Positions 50,523 through 61,690 are shown, numbered from the stretch's first letter. The stretch is DNA of 64,000 nucleotides from Eledone cirrhosa (GCA_964016885.1 OZ024743.1:177043074-177107073), one strand, 5' to 3'. Translations and numbers: made by a program. The notes: generated from the letters alone by a model not told the origin.

Positions 50523-52660
50523 CATAATATACAGGGAAACATAACAAGTATATATCATTTATGAATGATATTCATCAAAGGTTTTCAAATCTTACGTGAT
50601 AATGCTAAAATCACCATGTGTAATTTTAAATTATGATATTTGTCTTGAGACACACACCTGTAACATAGGATTTACAACTGTAAATTGGGATTAACACCTT
50701 TATCTTACAGCTAGGAGAGGTAACTTGGGCTTTTAATTTTATATAATAATGAAAATTATTCTGCATAGTGCTCAGGTGCACTACAATGCTCAGGTGTACT
50801 TAAAATACACACCTGTAAATTAAGATTCATATCTTTATCTTATGGCTAACACCTGGAACTTAGAATTAACACCTTTATCTTATGATAAGTATCTTATGAT
50901 AAGTATTGGAATTTCCACCAGTATTTTATGGTTAATTTGGAATTTACACATTTATCTTAGTCAGGACCTGCATCTTCGTATTCATATTTTTATCTTGTGT
51001 TTAGCACCTTTAACTTAGGATTAACACATTTATTTTACAGTTAACACATATAACCTGAAATTTACCGCCTTATCTTATAGTTAATGAGATACCTTCATCT
51101 TATGTTCAGCACCTGTAACTTATAGACAATATCTTTATCTTAGGATTCACACATCTAACTTTGGATTGGATTCACACCTTTATCTTAAGATTAGCACTGA
51201 AAGCATCAATCTTAATCTTATAATTAGTGCCTGTATGTTAGGATTCATACCTGCCTCTGTTTTATCAATCTTGAGAATAAGTAGAGACAGTAGCACCTTT
51301 TTTTCTTTCTGAGCAATTTATCTTGATATGGTAAGAATGATAATTTAAATTAATCATAACTATACCTGTATTGATGTGAGGTAAACACTGTTGGGCAATA
51401 TATACAGTGGAACCTCTGTTATTGAACTTAAATTATTCCTGAAGGCCATTTGTCACCCGGAATGTTCATAAACTGAAACTAGGTTTGAACAACTTAAACT
51501 CTTTTCATACTATATTTCTCAAGAAATACAGTCTATATGTTTCAATTAATTTTGAAAATAATCAAGAATTTGGAAGTATTTAGTAAATTAAGTTTTCCAT
51601 TAAGCTTATGTTTGAGACATAATTTAACAAATGCTTCTTACATAAAATTATGATAGAAGATTATAATTTAGATATGAACACTTTGAAATATAAGATTTTG
51701 TATCACAGATCCAGAAGCAGTCTCAAGCAAAACTCCTTCAAATCACACATTACCCTCTTATTCTTTTTGATACCAATTTTTTTTAAACTGCCCCTGGTTC
51801 TAAGATACAAAACTGTTTGTTTTAAAGTCTTTATGTTGATCTAAAAATCTTCCACCACAACAATTTTATTCAAGAACATTTGTTAAATTATGCTTTAACC
51901 CTTTATCATTTACATTACTCTATATTTACAATTGTATTTTCATGGCAAAGGTTTTTATCTCATATAATTATTGCACAGTATTGAATCTACGAGATTTTGA
52001 TATTATCTTTTTTAGAATAATATGTTAACATAAGTATGAGCAGCCGGTTATGGCCGGTTTGAACAGAAAGAGGTGAGAAGTTCTGGCTGGATACAGTGGG
52101 TTTAAATGCTAAAGAGATAAATGCCAACTTAATAATAACAAAGTTAGTTATTTTACTAAATCCCTCCCAATGTTTGATTATATTTAATGTCTTTCATTAG
52201 AAATATGGTAACAAAAGGGTTAATAAAGCACTAAAACAAAATTGGATAGTGTTATCTTAGATATACTGTGTCTCAAAAGAAAAAAAATGGGATGGTCATA
52301 ACTGGAATGTCTTTTATCAAAAGTCTGTTCAATCAGGGCTGACAAAAGACTACTTTAACCCTTTTGTTACCATATTTCTAATGAAATCCAAAAATTGCCT
52401 TTCATCCTATTAGTGTTGATAAAATAAAGTACCAGTCAAGAACTGGGGTCAATTTAATTAATTTTTCACTTCCACAAAAATACTGGCCCTATGCCTAAAG
52501 TAGAAACCATTATTAAGCTGATGTTTGGAACAAATCTTAACAAAGGTTCATACATAAAATTATGATGGAAGGCTTTTAGAAAAAATACACATTTCAAAAC
52601 AAACAGCTTTGTATCAAAGAACCAAGCGTGGTTTCAGGCAGTTAGGTATTAAAAGGGCTA
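50523..52660. other. Intron 2 with a degenerate 38-40-bp minisatellite
   Basis: 50650-51270 repeats ACACCTTTATCTTA and AACACCTGTAACTTAGGATT phrases with frequent changes, about 15 units. 52395-52515 is a plus-strand SINE core and tail (GTTGATAAAATAAAGTACCA ... TGCCTAAAGTAGAAACCATT). 51300-52390 shows nothing recognised. Confidence 0.65.
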
Positions 52661-52679
52661 ATAAATTATAAACCATTAC

Positions 52680-52847
52680 CATTTATTTTAACACAGTCTA
52701 TATGTTTCATTGGACGACATTTACATCGTTGCTGACTGTCACTGTCCATAACTGTTTGTAAAGATGCACGACAGAAGTCATACAGGCTTTCTGCAGAATC
52801 ATCGGAATTGTGTCCATTTAATTCTTGATTTGGACTCACTCCAGGTA
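52680..52847 (-). CDS. CCDC138: CCDC138-like exon 2
   Basis: 168 bp, phase 1 in and phase 1 out. Acceptor TTTATTTCTTTATTTCAG, donor ATG|GTAATGG. Encodes PGVSPNQELNGHNSDDSAES then LYDFCRASLQTVMDSDSQQR and CKCRPMKHIDCVKIN. It is Ser/Asp-rich with four Cys; no domain is recognised. This N-terminal part is not expected to be conserved. Confidence 0.8.
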
Positions 52848-52884
52848 CTGAAATAAAGAAATAAACACCAGTAGCATTTAACAT

Positions 52885-53095
52885 ACATATATACATATAT
52901 ATATCATCATCATCATCATCATTTCATTTTACGTCCGCTTTTCCCTGCTAGCAAGGGTGTGACGGGAACTGATTCTGGCTTGATTTCTACAGCTGGATGC
53001 ACTTCCTAACACCAACCTCATTTACAGTGAGTGCTGGGTGCTTTTTTGCCGTGGCACCTCCACGACCACTTTGCAGTGGAATGATAGGGACTTAA
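52885..53095 (-). mobile_element. RTE-type tail of the tRNA-SINE
   Basis: (CAT)n at 52905-52922, then the GTCCGCTTTTCCCTGCTAGC, GGATGCACTTCCTAACACC and GTGGCACCTCCACGACCAC blocks, stopping at AATGATAGGGACTTAACG. The tRNA-like half is missing. Confidence 0.75.
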
Positions 53096-53317
53096 CGAAT
53101 GTTAAGTTAACTCAACAAGATATGACTTAGAGTTTTTCGTTCTCTCTCATTTTCTCTGTCTCCTCTCTCTCTATATATTTCTCTCTCTCTTGTTCTGTTC
53201 TTTCTCTCTCTTTCCTTCTCTATCTTTTTCTTTCTCCGTAACCCAACGGCTTATTTTAAAAATATCCAATACTAATAATATAATAAAGCTATAACTCCAC
53301 TATCCGGGAGCTTCCAA

Positions 53318-53503
53318 CAGTAATGGTTGCATTATTTAAGGGTCTGACGCTATGCTTTGCAGCAAAGAGTTACGCCCCTTTATGGTTTGAGTTCAAATCC
53401 CGCCGAGGTTAACTTTGCCTTTCATCCTTACGGGGTCGATAAAATAAAGTACCAGTAATGCACTGGATAATTGCTGGCCTTGTGCCAAAAGTAGAAACAA
53501 TTA
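53318..53503 (+). mobile_element. tRNA-derived cephalopod SINE
   Basis: B-box GAGTTCAAATCCCGCC at about 53389, core GATAAAATAAAGTACCAGTA, tail GTAGAAACAATTATT. Confidence 0.82.
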
Positions 53504-53546
53504 TTTAAGGGTATGTCAATATTTATTTATAAAACTGATCTATATT

Positions 53547-53612
53547 ATATTTTATCTGATGAATGCACACTATAATTTAACTTGGTGTCCTTGAAATATG
53601 TATAATGAAATA
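53547..53612 (+). ncRNA. Hammerhead ribozyme motif in left outer arm
   Basis: CTGATGA (53556-53562), helix II ACAC/GTGT, GAAA (53593-53596), helix III TA-TG-TA and TA, then ATGAAA pairing with TTTAT through one bulge. It is weaker in helix I and II than its partner at 54369-54433. Confidence 0.5.
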
Positions 53613-53652
53613 AATATGGTTTTATAAATATAGTTTCCATTTGTTAATATCG

Positions 53653-53701
<49 letters not shown>

Positions 53702-53807
53702 ATAATAATAAAATTGAAGACTAAAATCCAAAGAGGGCTCAATAAGGAAAATATATATCAAATATATAAGAACCGTAGAGCAAATATTTATTAAAATAAC
53801 AGATTAA

Positions 53808-53858
53808 AGTTTAAGCAAAGAATCGCTGCTTTCACCCTTAACGGGATCTTCTGAAACT
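53808..53858 (-). ncRNA. Degenerate hammerhead-like fold (copy B)
   Basis: Same layout as 27996-28046: AGTTT/AAACT helix I, CAGAAGA core variant, CCC/GGG helix II, GAAA and GCA/TGC helix III. Both copies carry the same core change. Confidence 0.5.
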
Positions 53859-54368
53859 AACAAAGTCAATCTGTAAACGCAGAACTGGATATTTCAAAAA
53901 ACGTTGCAACCGGAGGAAGACAGGAAGACGATACTTTGGTTCGTGGTAACGTTCGCTGGCAAAGAACGGGAAAAAACGAATAATACGTCATTAATAGGAG
54001 CGGTGAAAAACAATTACGCGCAAAGACAAAACCACATTTATGGTATAAAAGAGGTCGTAGACTAATGTTCTCTTAGGTGGTGCATAGAGACGTTCTCTGG
54101 CAATGAACGAAAAAACGAAGATAATAAGTTATATGTGGAGCGTGGAGAACAAAAGCACGCAAAGACAAAACCACGTTGATTCTTTGCTTAAACTTTAATC
54201 TGTTATTTTAATAAATATATATATATATATATATGTAGAAGTTATATATAATTTGTTGGAATTCCAACAAACATAAATGTTTATAACTGATATAGAGCAC
54301 TCAACATTTTACTGGAGTAAATATTCCAAGATATTAATAAATGGAAACTATATTTATAAAACCATATT

Positions 54369-54433
54369 TATTTTATTATATATATTTCAAGGGCGACCAA
54401 GCCAATCTAGGTGCGCTTTCATCAGATAAAATA
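54369..54433 (-). ncRNA. Hammerhead ribozyme motif in right outer arm
   Basis: Helix I TATTTTAT (54433-54426) with ATAAAATA (54376-54369), 8 of 8 pairs. CTGATGA is at 54425-54419. Helix II is AAG...GCACC with GGTCGCC..CTT, imperfect. GAAA is at 54388-54385, helix III TA-TA-TA, cleavage after TA. The long helix I makes chance unlikely. Confidence 0.72.
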
Positions 54434-54447
54434 CAAAATTTGTGTGC

Positions 54448-54454
<7 letters not shown>

Positions 54455-54498
<44 letters not shown>

Positions 54499-54765
54499 TT
54501 GTAATAAAATGAAAACGAAATTTCATTTCTCACTCTTAGTACGGCACTTACTTAAATGAAAGTATGTATGTATACGTACATACATATATGTATACAGACG
54601 TACAGTAGCATGCATATATATATATATATACACATATATACATACAGGTACACATACATATATGTACGCATTAGTTTAGCGGACGCTTATTATAGCGCCC
54701 GCTTTGTTCGTTTGTAAACAGACTGAACAGTATACATATATATATATATATATATATATATCTCA
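54455..54765. repeat. TA/TG and TACATA microsatellites
   Basis: (GT)n and (TA)n at 54443-54496, TACATA-type words at 54560-54665, (TA)n at 54735-54761. Confidence 0.8.
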
Positions 54766-54772
54766 TGGAGGC

Positions 54773-55105
54773 ACATGGTTTAGTGGTTAGAGCATTGGCC
54801 TTGCAATCGAAAGGTTGTGAGTTCAATTCTCAGACCGGGTGATGTGTTGTTTCCTTGAGCAAGACACTTTATTTCACATTGCTCCAGTTTACTCAGCTGT
54901 AGAAATGAGATGATAGGGACTGGGGTCCCTATCATTCCACTGCAAAGTGGTTGTGGAGGTGCCACGGCAAAAAAGCACCCACCACTCACTGTAAATGAGG
55001 TTGATGTTAGGAAGGGCATCCAGCTGTAGAAATCAAGCCAAAATCAGTTACCGTCCCACCCTTGCAGGCAGGGAAAAGCGGACGTAAAATGATATGAAAT
55101 GATGA
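54773..55105 (+). mobile_element. tRNA-derived SINE with RTE-type tail, full-length
   Basis: Same family as 19141-19482, with head GGCACATGGTTTAGTGGTTA, the GATAGGGACTGGGGTCCCTATC hairpin and a (GATGA) end. Confidence 0.86.
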
Positions 55106-55109
55106 TATA

Positions 55110-55111
55110 TC

Positions 55112-55142
<31 letters not shown>

Positions 55143-55925
55143 ATCATATATAAACATTATTTAACATCAATTTTCATTATTGGCAAAGGTTGGATAGCCC
55201 ATTACTGACCAGTTTAGTACTTAATCATAGCTACTGACTTTTCAGATTGGCTAGAATCCACATTTCGCTTTCATACACTCTATACTTTATAAAGTGCACT
55301 ACATGCATTTCATCATGACACCAACACTAGCAGGTTGTCCTTCTGATGACATATATTCTCTAAATAGGAGACTCAACAGCAACAAGTATTATAAGGCCAC
55401 TTTTCTCTGCTAAGCTGGGATTAGCCTTGTAGACTCATCAAAGTCCCATCATGGAGTCCTTATGGATGCAATGTTTTACGGTTTGAAGCCTCTCCTAGCA
55501 AAAACCATTTAGTCATCTCTTATCACATGCAGGGAGACACTGTAACTCTTCTAAACCAGATACACAGTAGAAAGTAAAAAAATAAAAATAATTGGGAAAC
55601 TGCTTTAGAGGATCAAAATGGTAGTCTACTCCCTCAACAATACAACAGAAAATCTATGAGGCATGTAGGAGATTGAGATTCCAAAGTATGTTTGTGCTAT
55701 CAAGTAATGAACCATAACACATGAATTAGCACTATAAAATAGTTTTGAATAAATTGTTGGTGGACAATTATCTACTCTCCTTCACCTGGTGGGATTATAG
55801 TCCTGACTTATACACAACTATTCCATAGTGATAATTCATGCCACAAAGTTGTTTTTTTTAACATTAGTCCTCAACATTAGAGGATCTGGGACATTGAAAA
55901 ATAAGAGAATAAAGAATGAAATTCT
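55110..55925. other. Intron 1 of the CCDC138-like gene with eroded repeat tails
   Basis: (TA)n at 55108-55152. 55155-55345 and 55395-55500 show worn forms of the CATCATC-type tail (for example TTGGCAAAGGTTGGATAG). The rest is not recognised. Confidence 0.45.
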
Positions 55926-55931
55926 CCTTAC

Positions 55932-55971
55932 CAATATGATTGTCTCTGGTTGCCATGGCAAAGCAAAGTAA
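55932..55971 (-). CDS. CCDC138: CCDC138-like exon 1 (first coding exon)
   Basis: 40-bp exon with acceptor TTTATTTTCTTGTTTCAG and donor ATTG|GTAAGGAG. The ATG at 55956-55954 lies in GCCATGGCAACC, a strong Kozak context, and encodes MATRDNHI before the phase-1 junction. Fifteen bases of 5' UTR precede it in this exon, so at least one more untranslated exon lies upstream at higher coordinates. Confidence 0.8.
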
Positions 55972-56234
55972 CTGAAACAAGAAAATAAACAAACAACTAC
56001 TTAATTTTATAGGCCATAACATCTAAGAGATGTTGAATTGTGTTTCAAATGAGTTGGGGAATTCCTTTGTGCCAGGTGGCCTGAATCCTTCCATTTTTAA
56101 CCCTTTCATGCCATATTTCATATAATCAAGAACTTGAAGGGATTTAATAACATGACTTTCTCATTATTAAGTTGGAGTTTGGAGCATAAAGTAAATTTAT
56201 GATGGAATGTTTTTAGATAAATATAAACATTGAA

Positions 56235-57905
56235 TTAACCTAGATGAGATGCAGTTCGGATTTGCGCTAAGAAAAAGTATGCCAGATGCCCTCGTCCTTG
56301 TAAGGCAACTGCAGAAGTATCTAGCAAAAAGTAATGCCCTATACTTGGCATTTGTTGACCCGGAGAAAGCTTTTGACAAGGCCCTTCATTCTGTAATTTA
56401 GTGGGCACTTAGGAAAGTAGGAGTGGAACAGTACAAGCCATGTACAGAGGTGAGTCAGCAAAGCTAAAATGAATAATGACTAGAGCAAGGATTTTAGTAT
56501 GCAAGTTGGGGTCCATCAGGGCCCCATCCTTAGCCCTCTACTACTTATTATCACCCTCCAGGCTATAACAGAAGAGCTTAAAACAAGATGCCCTTGGGAA
56601 CTCTTGTATGCTGATGATCTAACCATTATAGATGAAGCTACGGCAGGACTAGAGAAAACATTCCTGACTTGGAAGCATAACCGGGAATCAAAAGGTCTTA
56701 AAGACAACTTAGCAAAGACGAAATTTGTAGTAAGTAGTAAGGAAAACAAGGTTTGATCCCTTCTGGGAAATGGCCCCATTCAGTGTGTAGGAAAGGGGAG
56801 GATAGAAATTCCATCCTCTTTCCCAAATGCAAACTATGGGTACACAAGGGATGTAACGGGATCTTGGGTAGGCTAGCAAAGAACACAGGTTTTACATGTG
56901 GACATTGCACAGGAAACAAGCTCTATCAAATTCTTAGAGGGTTCCATAGAGGCAGTTGACAGTTTCTGTTACCTGAGTGACCAAATTAGCAGTGAAGGCG
57001 GGTGTTCCAAGAGTAGAGTAGGCAGAGGGAGAATGGGATGGAGAAAATTCAGGGTGCTACTACCGTTGCTAGCTACAAAAGTATTTTCCCTCCAAATGAA
57101 AGACAGCATGTATACAAACTACAAAGCTGCATGGCAGTTAGACATGGACACTGTATGCAAAGGACCTATGTAGATTGTAAAGAAATGAAGCTTACACACT
57201 CCAATAAATGTGTAATAGTAATGATTATGCAAAGCATAAATGAACTGAAAGAGAAACTGGGCATAAGAGGGATCAGATGCAGTGTGCAGGAGAGGAGACT
57301 GTGGAGGTATGGACATGTGATGCATCTGAAGAAAAAGGTGCAAGGCACTCAAGGATGATGGAAATTATGGAGTAGGAAGACCTAGGAAGACTAGGGATGA
57401 GGTGATAAAGGCTGACCTTGCACAATTGCACCTCTCAAAGGTGTTGACATAAGACCAAGATCCCTGGAGTTATGCAGTAATACAGAAGACCTGCCTTCTC
57501 ATGTATGCAAGTTGAAGCATACATCTAGTATACACCACCTTCTCCTCCCTCTCTCTTCTATACACCTCCCACCCTTCACCAGATAAGTCTCCCACCCTAG
57601 TCAAGATCTACCTCTCCAATGTCCACCCCAGCCCCCAGTCCACACTGTAAAGTGGTTGTTTTGGCGCCTGAACATTAAGCATCAAGTCTACACTGTAAAG
57701 TGGTCATGTAGGTCACACAACAAAAAGTACCCAGTACCCACTTTAAATGTGGTTGGCATTAAGAAGAGCATCCAGCTGTAGAAACCAAGCCAAAATCAGT
57801 CCTGTATGAGCAAGATGCAGTCATCTGATCTGGCTTGTCTAAAAGGGACAACTTGTTTAACCAATGCTTGTGTGGAAAAATGGACGTTAAATGATGATGA
57901 TAAAC
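56235..57905 (+). pseudogene. Old RTE LINE copy, reverse transcriptase to 3' end
   Basis: Translated pieces follow copy 1 in order: LDEMQFGF, LAFVDPEKAFD, VGVHQGPILSPLLLIITLQA, LLYADDLTIIDEATAGLEK, the finger HSVCRKG...FPKC..WVHKGC...CGHC (one Cys replaced by Phe at CPKC, another by His), and a C-terminus with shifts and stops. The 3' UTR runs from 57640 to (GAT)n near 57890. There is much more divergence than in the copies at 4059 and 28366, so this family has been active over a long time. Confidence 0.85.
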
Positions 57906-58245
57906 ACTTAAAAAAACAGCTTCGTATAGTAGAGCCATGGTTGGTTTCAGAAGGATTAATACTGTATGTGATTTGAGAGATTTGGCTACTATTTCTAACA
58001 TGTCAAGCAACTGCAAAAATATGAAATAAAATTTTCGTTTTTTCATATTTCTGTCAGAGTATCTGATGAGGGGCCACTTTGGAAGAGCCTCCTCCACTAT
58101 ACAGTGGTGGCCATAACTGGACCCTGAAATCAATAGTCACACATACTTGTAAAGTGTATGAAACTTTATTTATACTAAATAAGCTCTCTTGCAATAGACT
58201 GAGCATTGTTTTCCTTTACATTTTATCTATGGATATTCTGCATAC
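57906..58245. other. No feature recognised
   Basis: AT-rich unique sequence. A CTGATGA at 58061-58067 lacks a GAAA partner. Confidence 0.4.
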
Positions 58246-58525
58246 ATCATCATCATTAGCGGCCATTTTCCTTGCTAGCAAGAGTTGGATGGGTCTACAT
58301 AGACCAAGTCAATACTGAAGTGGTGCTACTGACCCATCAGACAGGTTGAGGGGCCTATATCCTGCTTACATATGGTCATATTGAGTGCAGAGAAGTTGTC
58401 ATATCTTTTGACAGAAACTAAAGGATCTTCTTAATTCCTTGTTTGTCAAGCTTTCTATGACTGGATACCCTTCCTAACACCAACCACTTTACAGCATGTA
58501 CTGGGTACTTTTATTGTTTAGATCA
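58246..58525 (-). mobile_element. RTE-type tail, diverged
   Basis: CATCATCATCATTAGCGGCC, GCTAGCAAGAGTTGGATGGG and CTGGATACCCTTCCTAACACC blocks, with an unrelated middle. Confidence 0.6.
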
Positions 58526-58880
58526 CCACCACTACTGGGGCTGTATATACATGTATATCCTCATTCAAATATACTTTAGGGGTGCAAAATCTTGTGTTAC
58601 TTCATATTTTGTTGACTATTTTGTTTTGTTTCATCAGCAGAGGTGTCTTTTGTCATGGTCGTGTTCTCATACAGATGTTATCGTTTTTGTCATTTTGTTA
58701 TTTAGAAAATAAAAAAAAATGTGATCGAACATGCTGAAGTTCTAGTCGTGACAAAATAAAAACAAACAAAAACTTGAAAAATGACGAATTGTATGTATCC
58801 CACCCCCTTCACGCACACACACCCCTTGTGTATCCAGTCCGTTTAATGTCCTCTCATCCGTTGTCCTTCTTGTGACAAAG
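58526..58880. other. No feature recognised
   Basis: AT-rich sequence with a short CACACACACC run near 58814. Confidence 0.4.
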
Positions 58881-58884
58881 AAGT

Positions 58885-60055
58885 ATTGGAGATTTGAACT
58901 CAGAGAGTAAAAGGCTTACAACATTTATTTCCAGCTCTTTACGTTCAGAGTTCAAGCCCCCGTCAAGGTCAACTTTGAATTTCAGTCCTCTGGGTTCGAT
59001 AAAATAAAGTACCAGCGAAGTACAGGTTCGGTTTAAGCGAACCCCCCCCCCCCCCCCCACAAAGCTGCTGGCCTTGTGCTTAAATTAAGAACCATTATCA
59101 TTATTATTATTTAAAATAAAGTACCAGTAATGTACTGGTTTTTGCTGGCCTTGTGCCAAATGTAGAAACAATTATTTAAGGGCGGTGGATTGGCAGTATC
59201 GGTAGAGAGTCGGACGCTATGCTTTGACGCATAGAGTTACGGCCCTTGCCATTCTGAGTTTGAATCCCGCCGAGGTTAACTTTGCCTTTCATCCTTATGG
59301 GGTCGATAAAATAAAGTACCAGTAATGCACTGGTTAATTGCTGACCTTGTGCCAAGAGTAGAAATAATAATTATTATTTAAGTTATGTATTATTATTATT
59401 TGAGTTCAAATGCTGCTGAAGTCGACTCTATCTTTCTGCCTTCTAGGTTCCATAAAATATAGTACCAGTAAAGTACTGGAATCGGTAAAATGGTCCCACC
59501 CTTTAAAAAAATGCTGTTTTTGTGCCAAAATTAGAAACTATTAACGGACTGAGTTCAAATCCCGCCGAGGTTAACTTTGCCTTTCATCCTTTCGGGGTAG
59601 ATGAAATAAAGTACCAGTAATGTACTGAATAATTGCTGGCCTTGTGCCAAAAGTAGAAACATTTATTATTCTTTAGCAGAGATGTAAGATGTAAATATAG
59701 AGTTATGGCCCTTTACGTTTTGAGTTCAAATTCCGCGGAGGTTAGCTTTGCCTTTCATCTTTACGAGGTCGATAAAATAAAGTACGAGTAACGCACTGGG
59801 ATAATTGCAAGTCTTGTGCCAAAAGTAGACAACATTATTATTATTTGGCAGAGATGTAAGAACGTCGAAGAAAGACTTCGTAGTATTTGTTCCGCTTCTT
59901 TGTTCTGAATTTATGATCCCATCCAAGATCAACTTTGCTTTTTATATTTCCAAGATCGATAAAATAAAGTACCAGTCAAGAACTGGGGCCGATATGATCA
60001 ACTTTCCCTTCTACATTTCACCCCCCCCCCCCCAAAAAAAATTATTATTATATTT
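58885..60055 (+). mobile_element. Cluster of about seven tRNA-SINE copies and fragments, all plus
   Basis: Full or near-full units at 58915-59100 (with a poly-C run 59042-59058), 59180-59372, 59395-59535, 59540-59665, 59685-59835 and 59865-60050, plus a tail fragment at 59109-59175. Each has GATAAAATAAAGTACCAGT or a close form. Divergence between units is large, so they are separate insertions or old duplications rather than a recent tandem array. The last ends in poly-C/poly-A near 60020-60041. Confidence 0.82.
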
Positions 60056-60960
60056 TATTTCTAGCATATATTTATAACTTGACGTAGAATTCAAAAGTTA
60101 ACTTAAACCCAAGTCGCAAAAGTTGTATATAGAACACAGAAAGACGTGTATTTACTTACTGTGTGCTATAACATCAGGGTAACATTAGAAGACCAAGGAA
60201 CCAGCTGAAACTTAACAAACAACAAATAATTTGGCATCAAAACTTAAAAGCTCAGTCGTCATGTGTTTTGAATTTCCCTTAACAACAGATATGAAAGGAG
60301 CTAGTACATAAGTTTAAAATCAGCCGCAGCTACGTATTAAAACAGGTGGGAGATGAAGCTTAATTAGTTTATGTTGATAATTCAAATAGTGTCAAATAAA
60401 TATATACATATATATATTAGGTCTGAACATAATGGAATCAAATTCCCCTTGTCACTGCCTCTGTCTCTCTTTCCCTTCCCATCTCTCACTAAAGCCCTCT
60501 ACGTCGTGGCTGACATTCACCACCTCCGACTTAGACGTGTTGACCTCCTATCCGATTCTCACCAGAGCAAGAACCACCGATCGCAGGTCGTGGTAGACAG
60601 TCTCCACGGCCAGTTGTTGAAGTAAATCAAATTATAAAAAAATCAAATTCATTATGACACTGAATCTGTGTACATAAGAATAAATAAGTTACAGTTTTTC
60701 CTTGTTTATTCGTATTTATTTACATTTTCGGCCTAAAACAAGTGAAGTTATCGGCCCTGTCGAATGCCTGGTCCACACGGAAAGTTAGCTTAAGTAAGCT
60801 ATTAGTTTACACCCTTACATCGACGAGAAAAATACAATAAAGGAAGAGAAAAGAAGTAAACCCAATGCTGTATTAACGTAAAATAGTTAAGTAACAATAA
60901 ATACGGTGGATAAGATAGTTGTTCAAGTCTAGTGTTTCGCTAATATATATTTTATTGATC
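60056..60960. other. No gene recognised; possible upstream 5' untranslated exon
   Basis: On the minus strand, GCACACA|GTAAGTAAATAC at 60160/60159 is a consensus splice donor that could belong to an untranslated exon of the CCDC138-like gene. No acceptor or coding support can be shown. The remainder is AT-rich. Confidence 0.25.
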
Positions 60961-60965
60961 AGCTT

Positions 60966-61690
60966 GATCAGGGCACTACAACGCTATTAGCTGTCAGTCG
61001 AAAGCAGCCGATGAAAGCAAAACATCGTTTATTTCCGTATTACTACCACGCGTAAGTGGAGTTAAAGCATATAGAATGAAAATATCACGCGTTTTTTTTT
61101 TTTTTTTTTTATAGGTGGCCCTTAAAAGGGCCAAATTAGAAAACAAGTTTATGGTTATCAAATTTTTTTCACCAACCCTTTATGACGAAATGTTTAGAAA
61201 ACAATTTTTTTTCACCAACCTTATTCAAAAGCATGCATACAGTCCTCATGGAGACAAGAGACAGTACCCATGGAGATTGATGGTATCTGCTGTAGTAGCG
61301 GTAGCGATGGAAAGTTCGCGATGGTTAATTCCATTAGCAATTTAACCCTTTTAAGGGCCACCTATATTTTCATTTAAGTTAACTCCACTGTTGGTGAAAA
61401 TGACTTGTTTTCTACATTGATAACCATGACTATGAAAATATAGTTCCTGTTATTAGCTGTCAGAAGTAATTCCACTGTTGGTGAAAATGACTTAAATTTG
61501 TTTTCTATATTTTCAATTAAGTAACTCCACTTACATCGATATGCTTTAATAAAAAAAATAAAAAACGCGTGAAAACTCCACTTACGCGTGGTAGTAATAC
61601 GGAAATAAACGATGACGAATGACGTCACCTTCACCTGCTTTCATCGGCTGCTTTCACGACTGACAGCTAATAGCGTTGTAGTGCCGAAAT
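60966..61690. mobile_element. Inverted-repeat element, noncoding, nested
   Basis: The outer arms (about 60970-61095 and 61557-61690) share GCACTACAACGCTATTAGCT, GTTTATTTCCGTATTACTAC and CACGCGTAAGTGGAGTT in inverted order. Within them a 20-bp perfect inverted repeat (61111-61130 and 61346-61365) bounds an inner 255-bp segment. No transposase frame is seen, so this looks like a nonautonomous foldback or MITE pair. Confidence 0.7.

Larger units (their letters stand above)
53510..54440. mobile_element. Nested inverted Penelope-type terminal repeats
   Basis: The outer inverted pair (53540-53655 and 54325-54440) includes TGGTTTTATAAATATAGTTT and its complement. The inner pair is a perfect 41-bp inverted repeat (53784-53824 and 54178-54218). 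Inside lies copy B of the family at 27776-28165, with a second shorter unit at 54075-54177 (GCAAAGACAAAACCAC occurs in both). Three hammerhead-type folds are included. A (TA)n tract is at 53656-53698. Confidence 0.75.
30729..55971 (-). other. CCDC138: CCDC138-like gene, visible span of seven exons (continues to the left)
   Basis: Exons on the minus strand: 55971-55932 (ATG at 55956), 52847-52680, 50516-50395, 49987-49856, 44866-44747, 42866-42789 and 30860-30729. Intron phases match at every junction (1, 1, 0, 0, 0, 0). The spliced reading frame is 259 codons. Identification rests on the coiled-coil part: the LLRREQIL, EKNKENKRLHENFDTLK and LQARLANLQ segments sit in the same order and spacing as I recall for vertebrate CCDC138. 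The rest of the protein (the C-terminal helical part in vertebrates) is not found in the window. No other host gene is evident. Confidence 0.78.

Noticed and set aside
50128..50547. 139-codon frame with a long poly-Ser tail
   Set aside because: The poly-Ser is the triplet tract. The first part is exon 3, and the splice donor at 50394 ends it.
58061..58067. CTGATGA as a hammerhead core
   Set aside because: No GAAA partner and no pairing flanks.
60371..60625. 84-codon frame as a host exon
   Set aside because: No family match, low-complexity start, and no supporting splice sites in phase with another exon.
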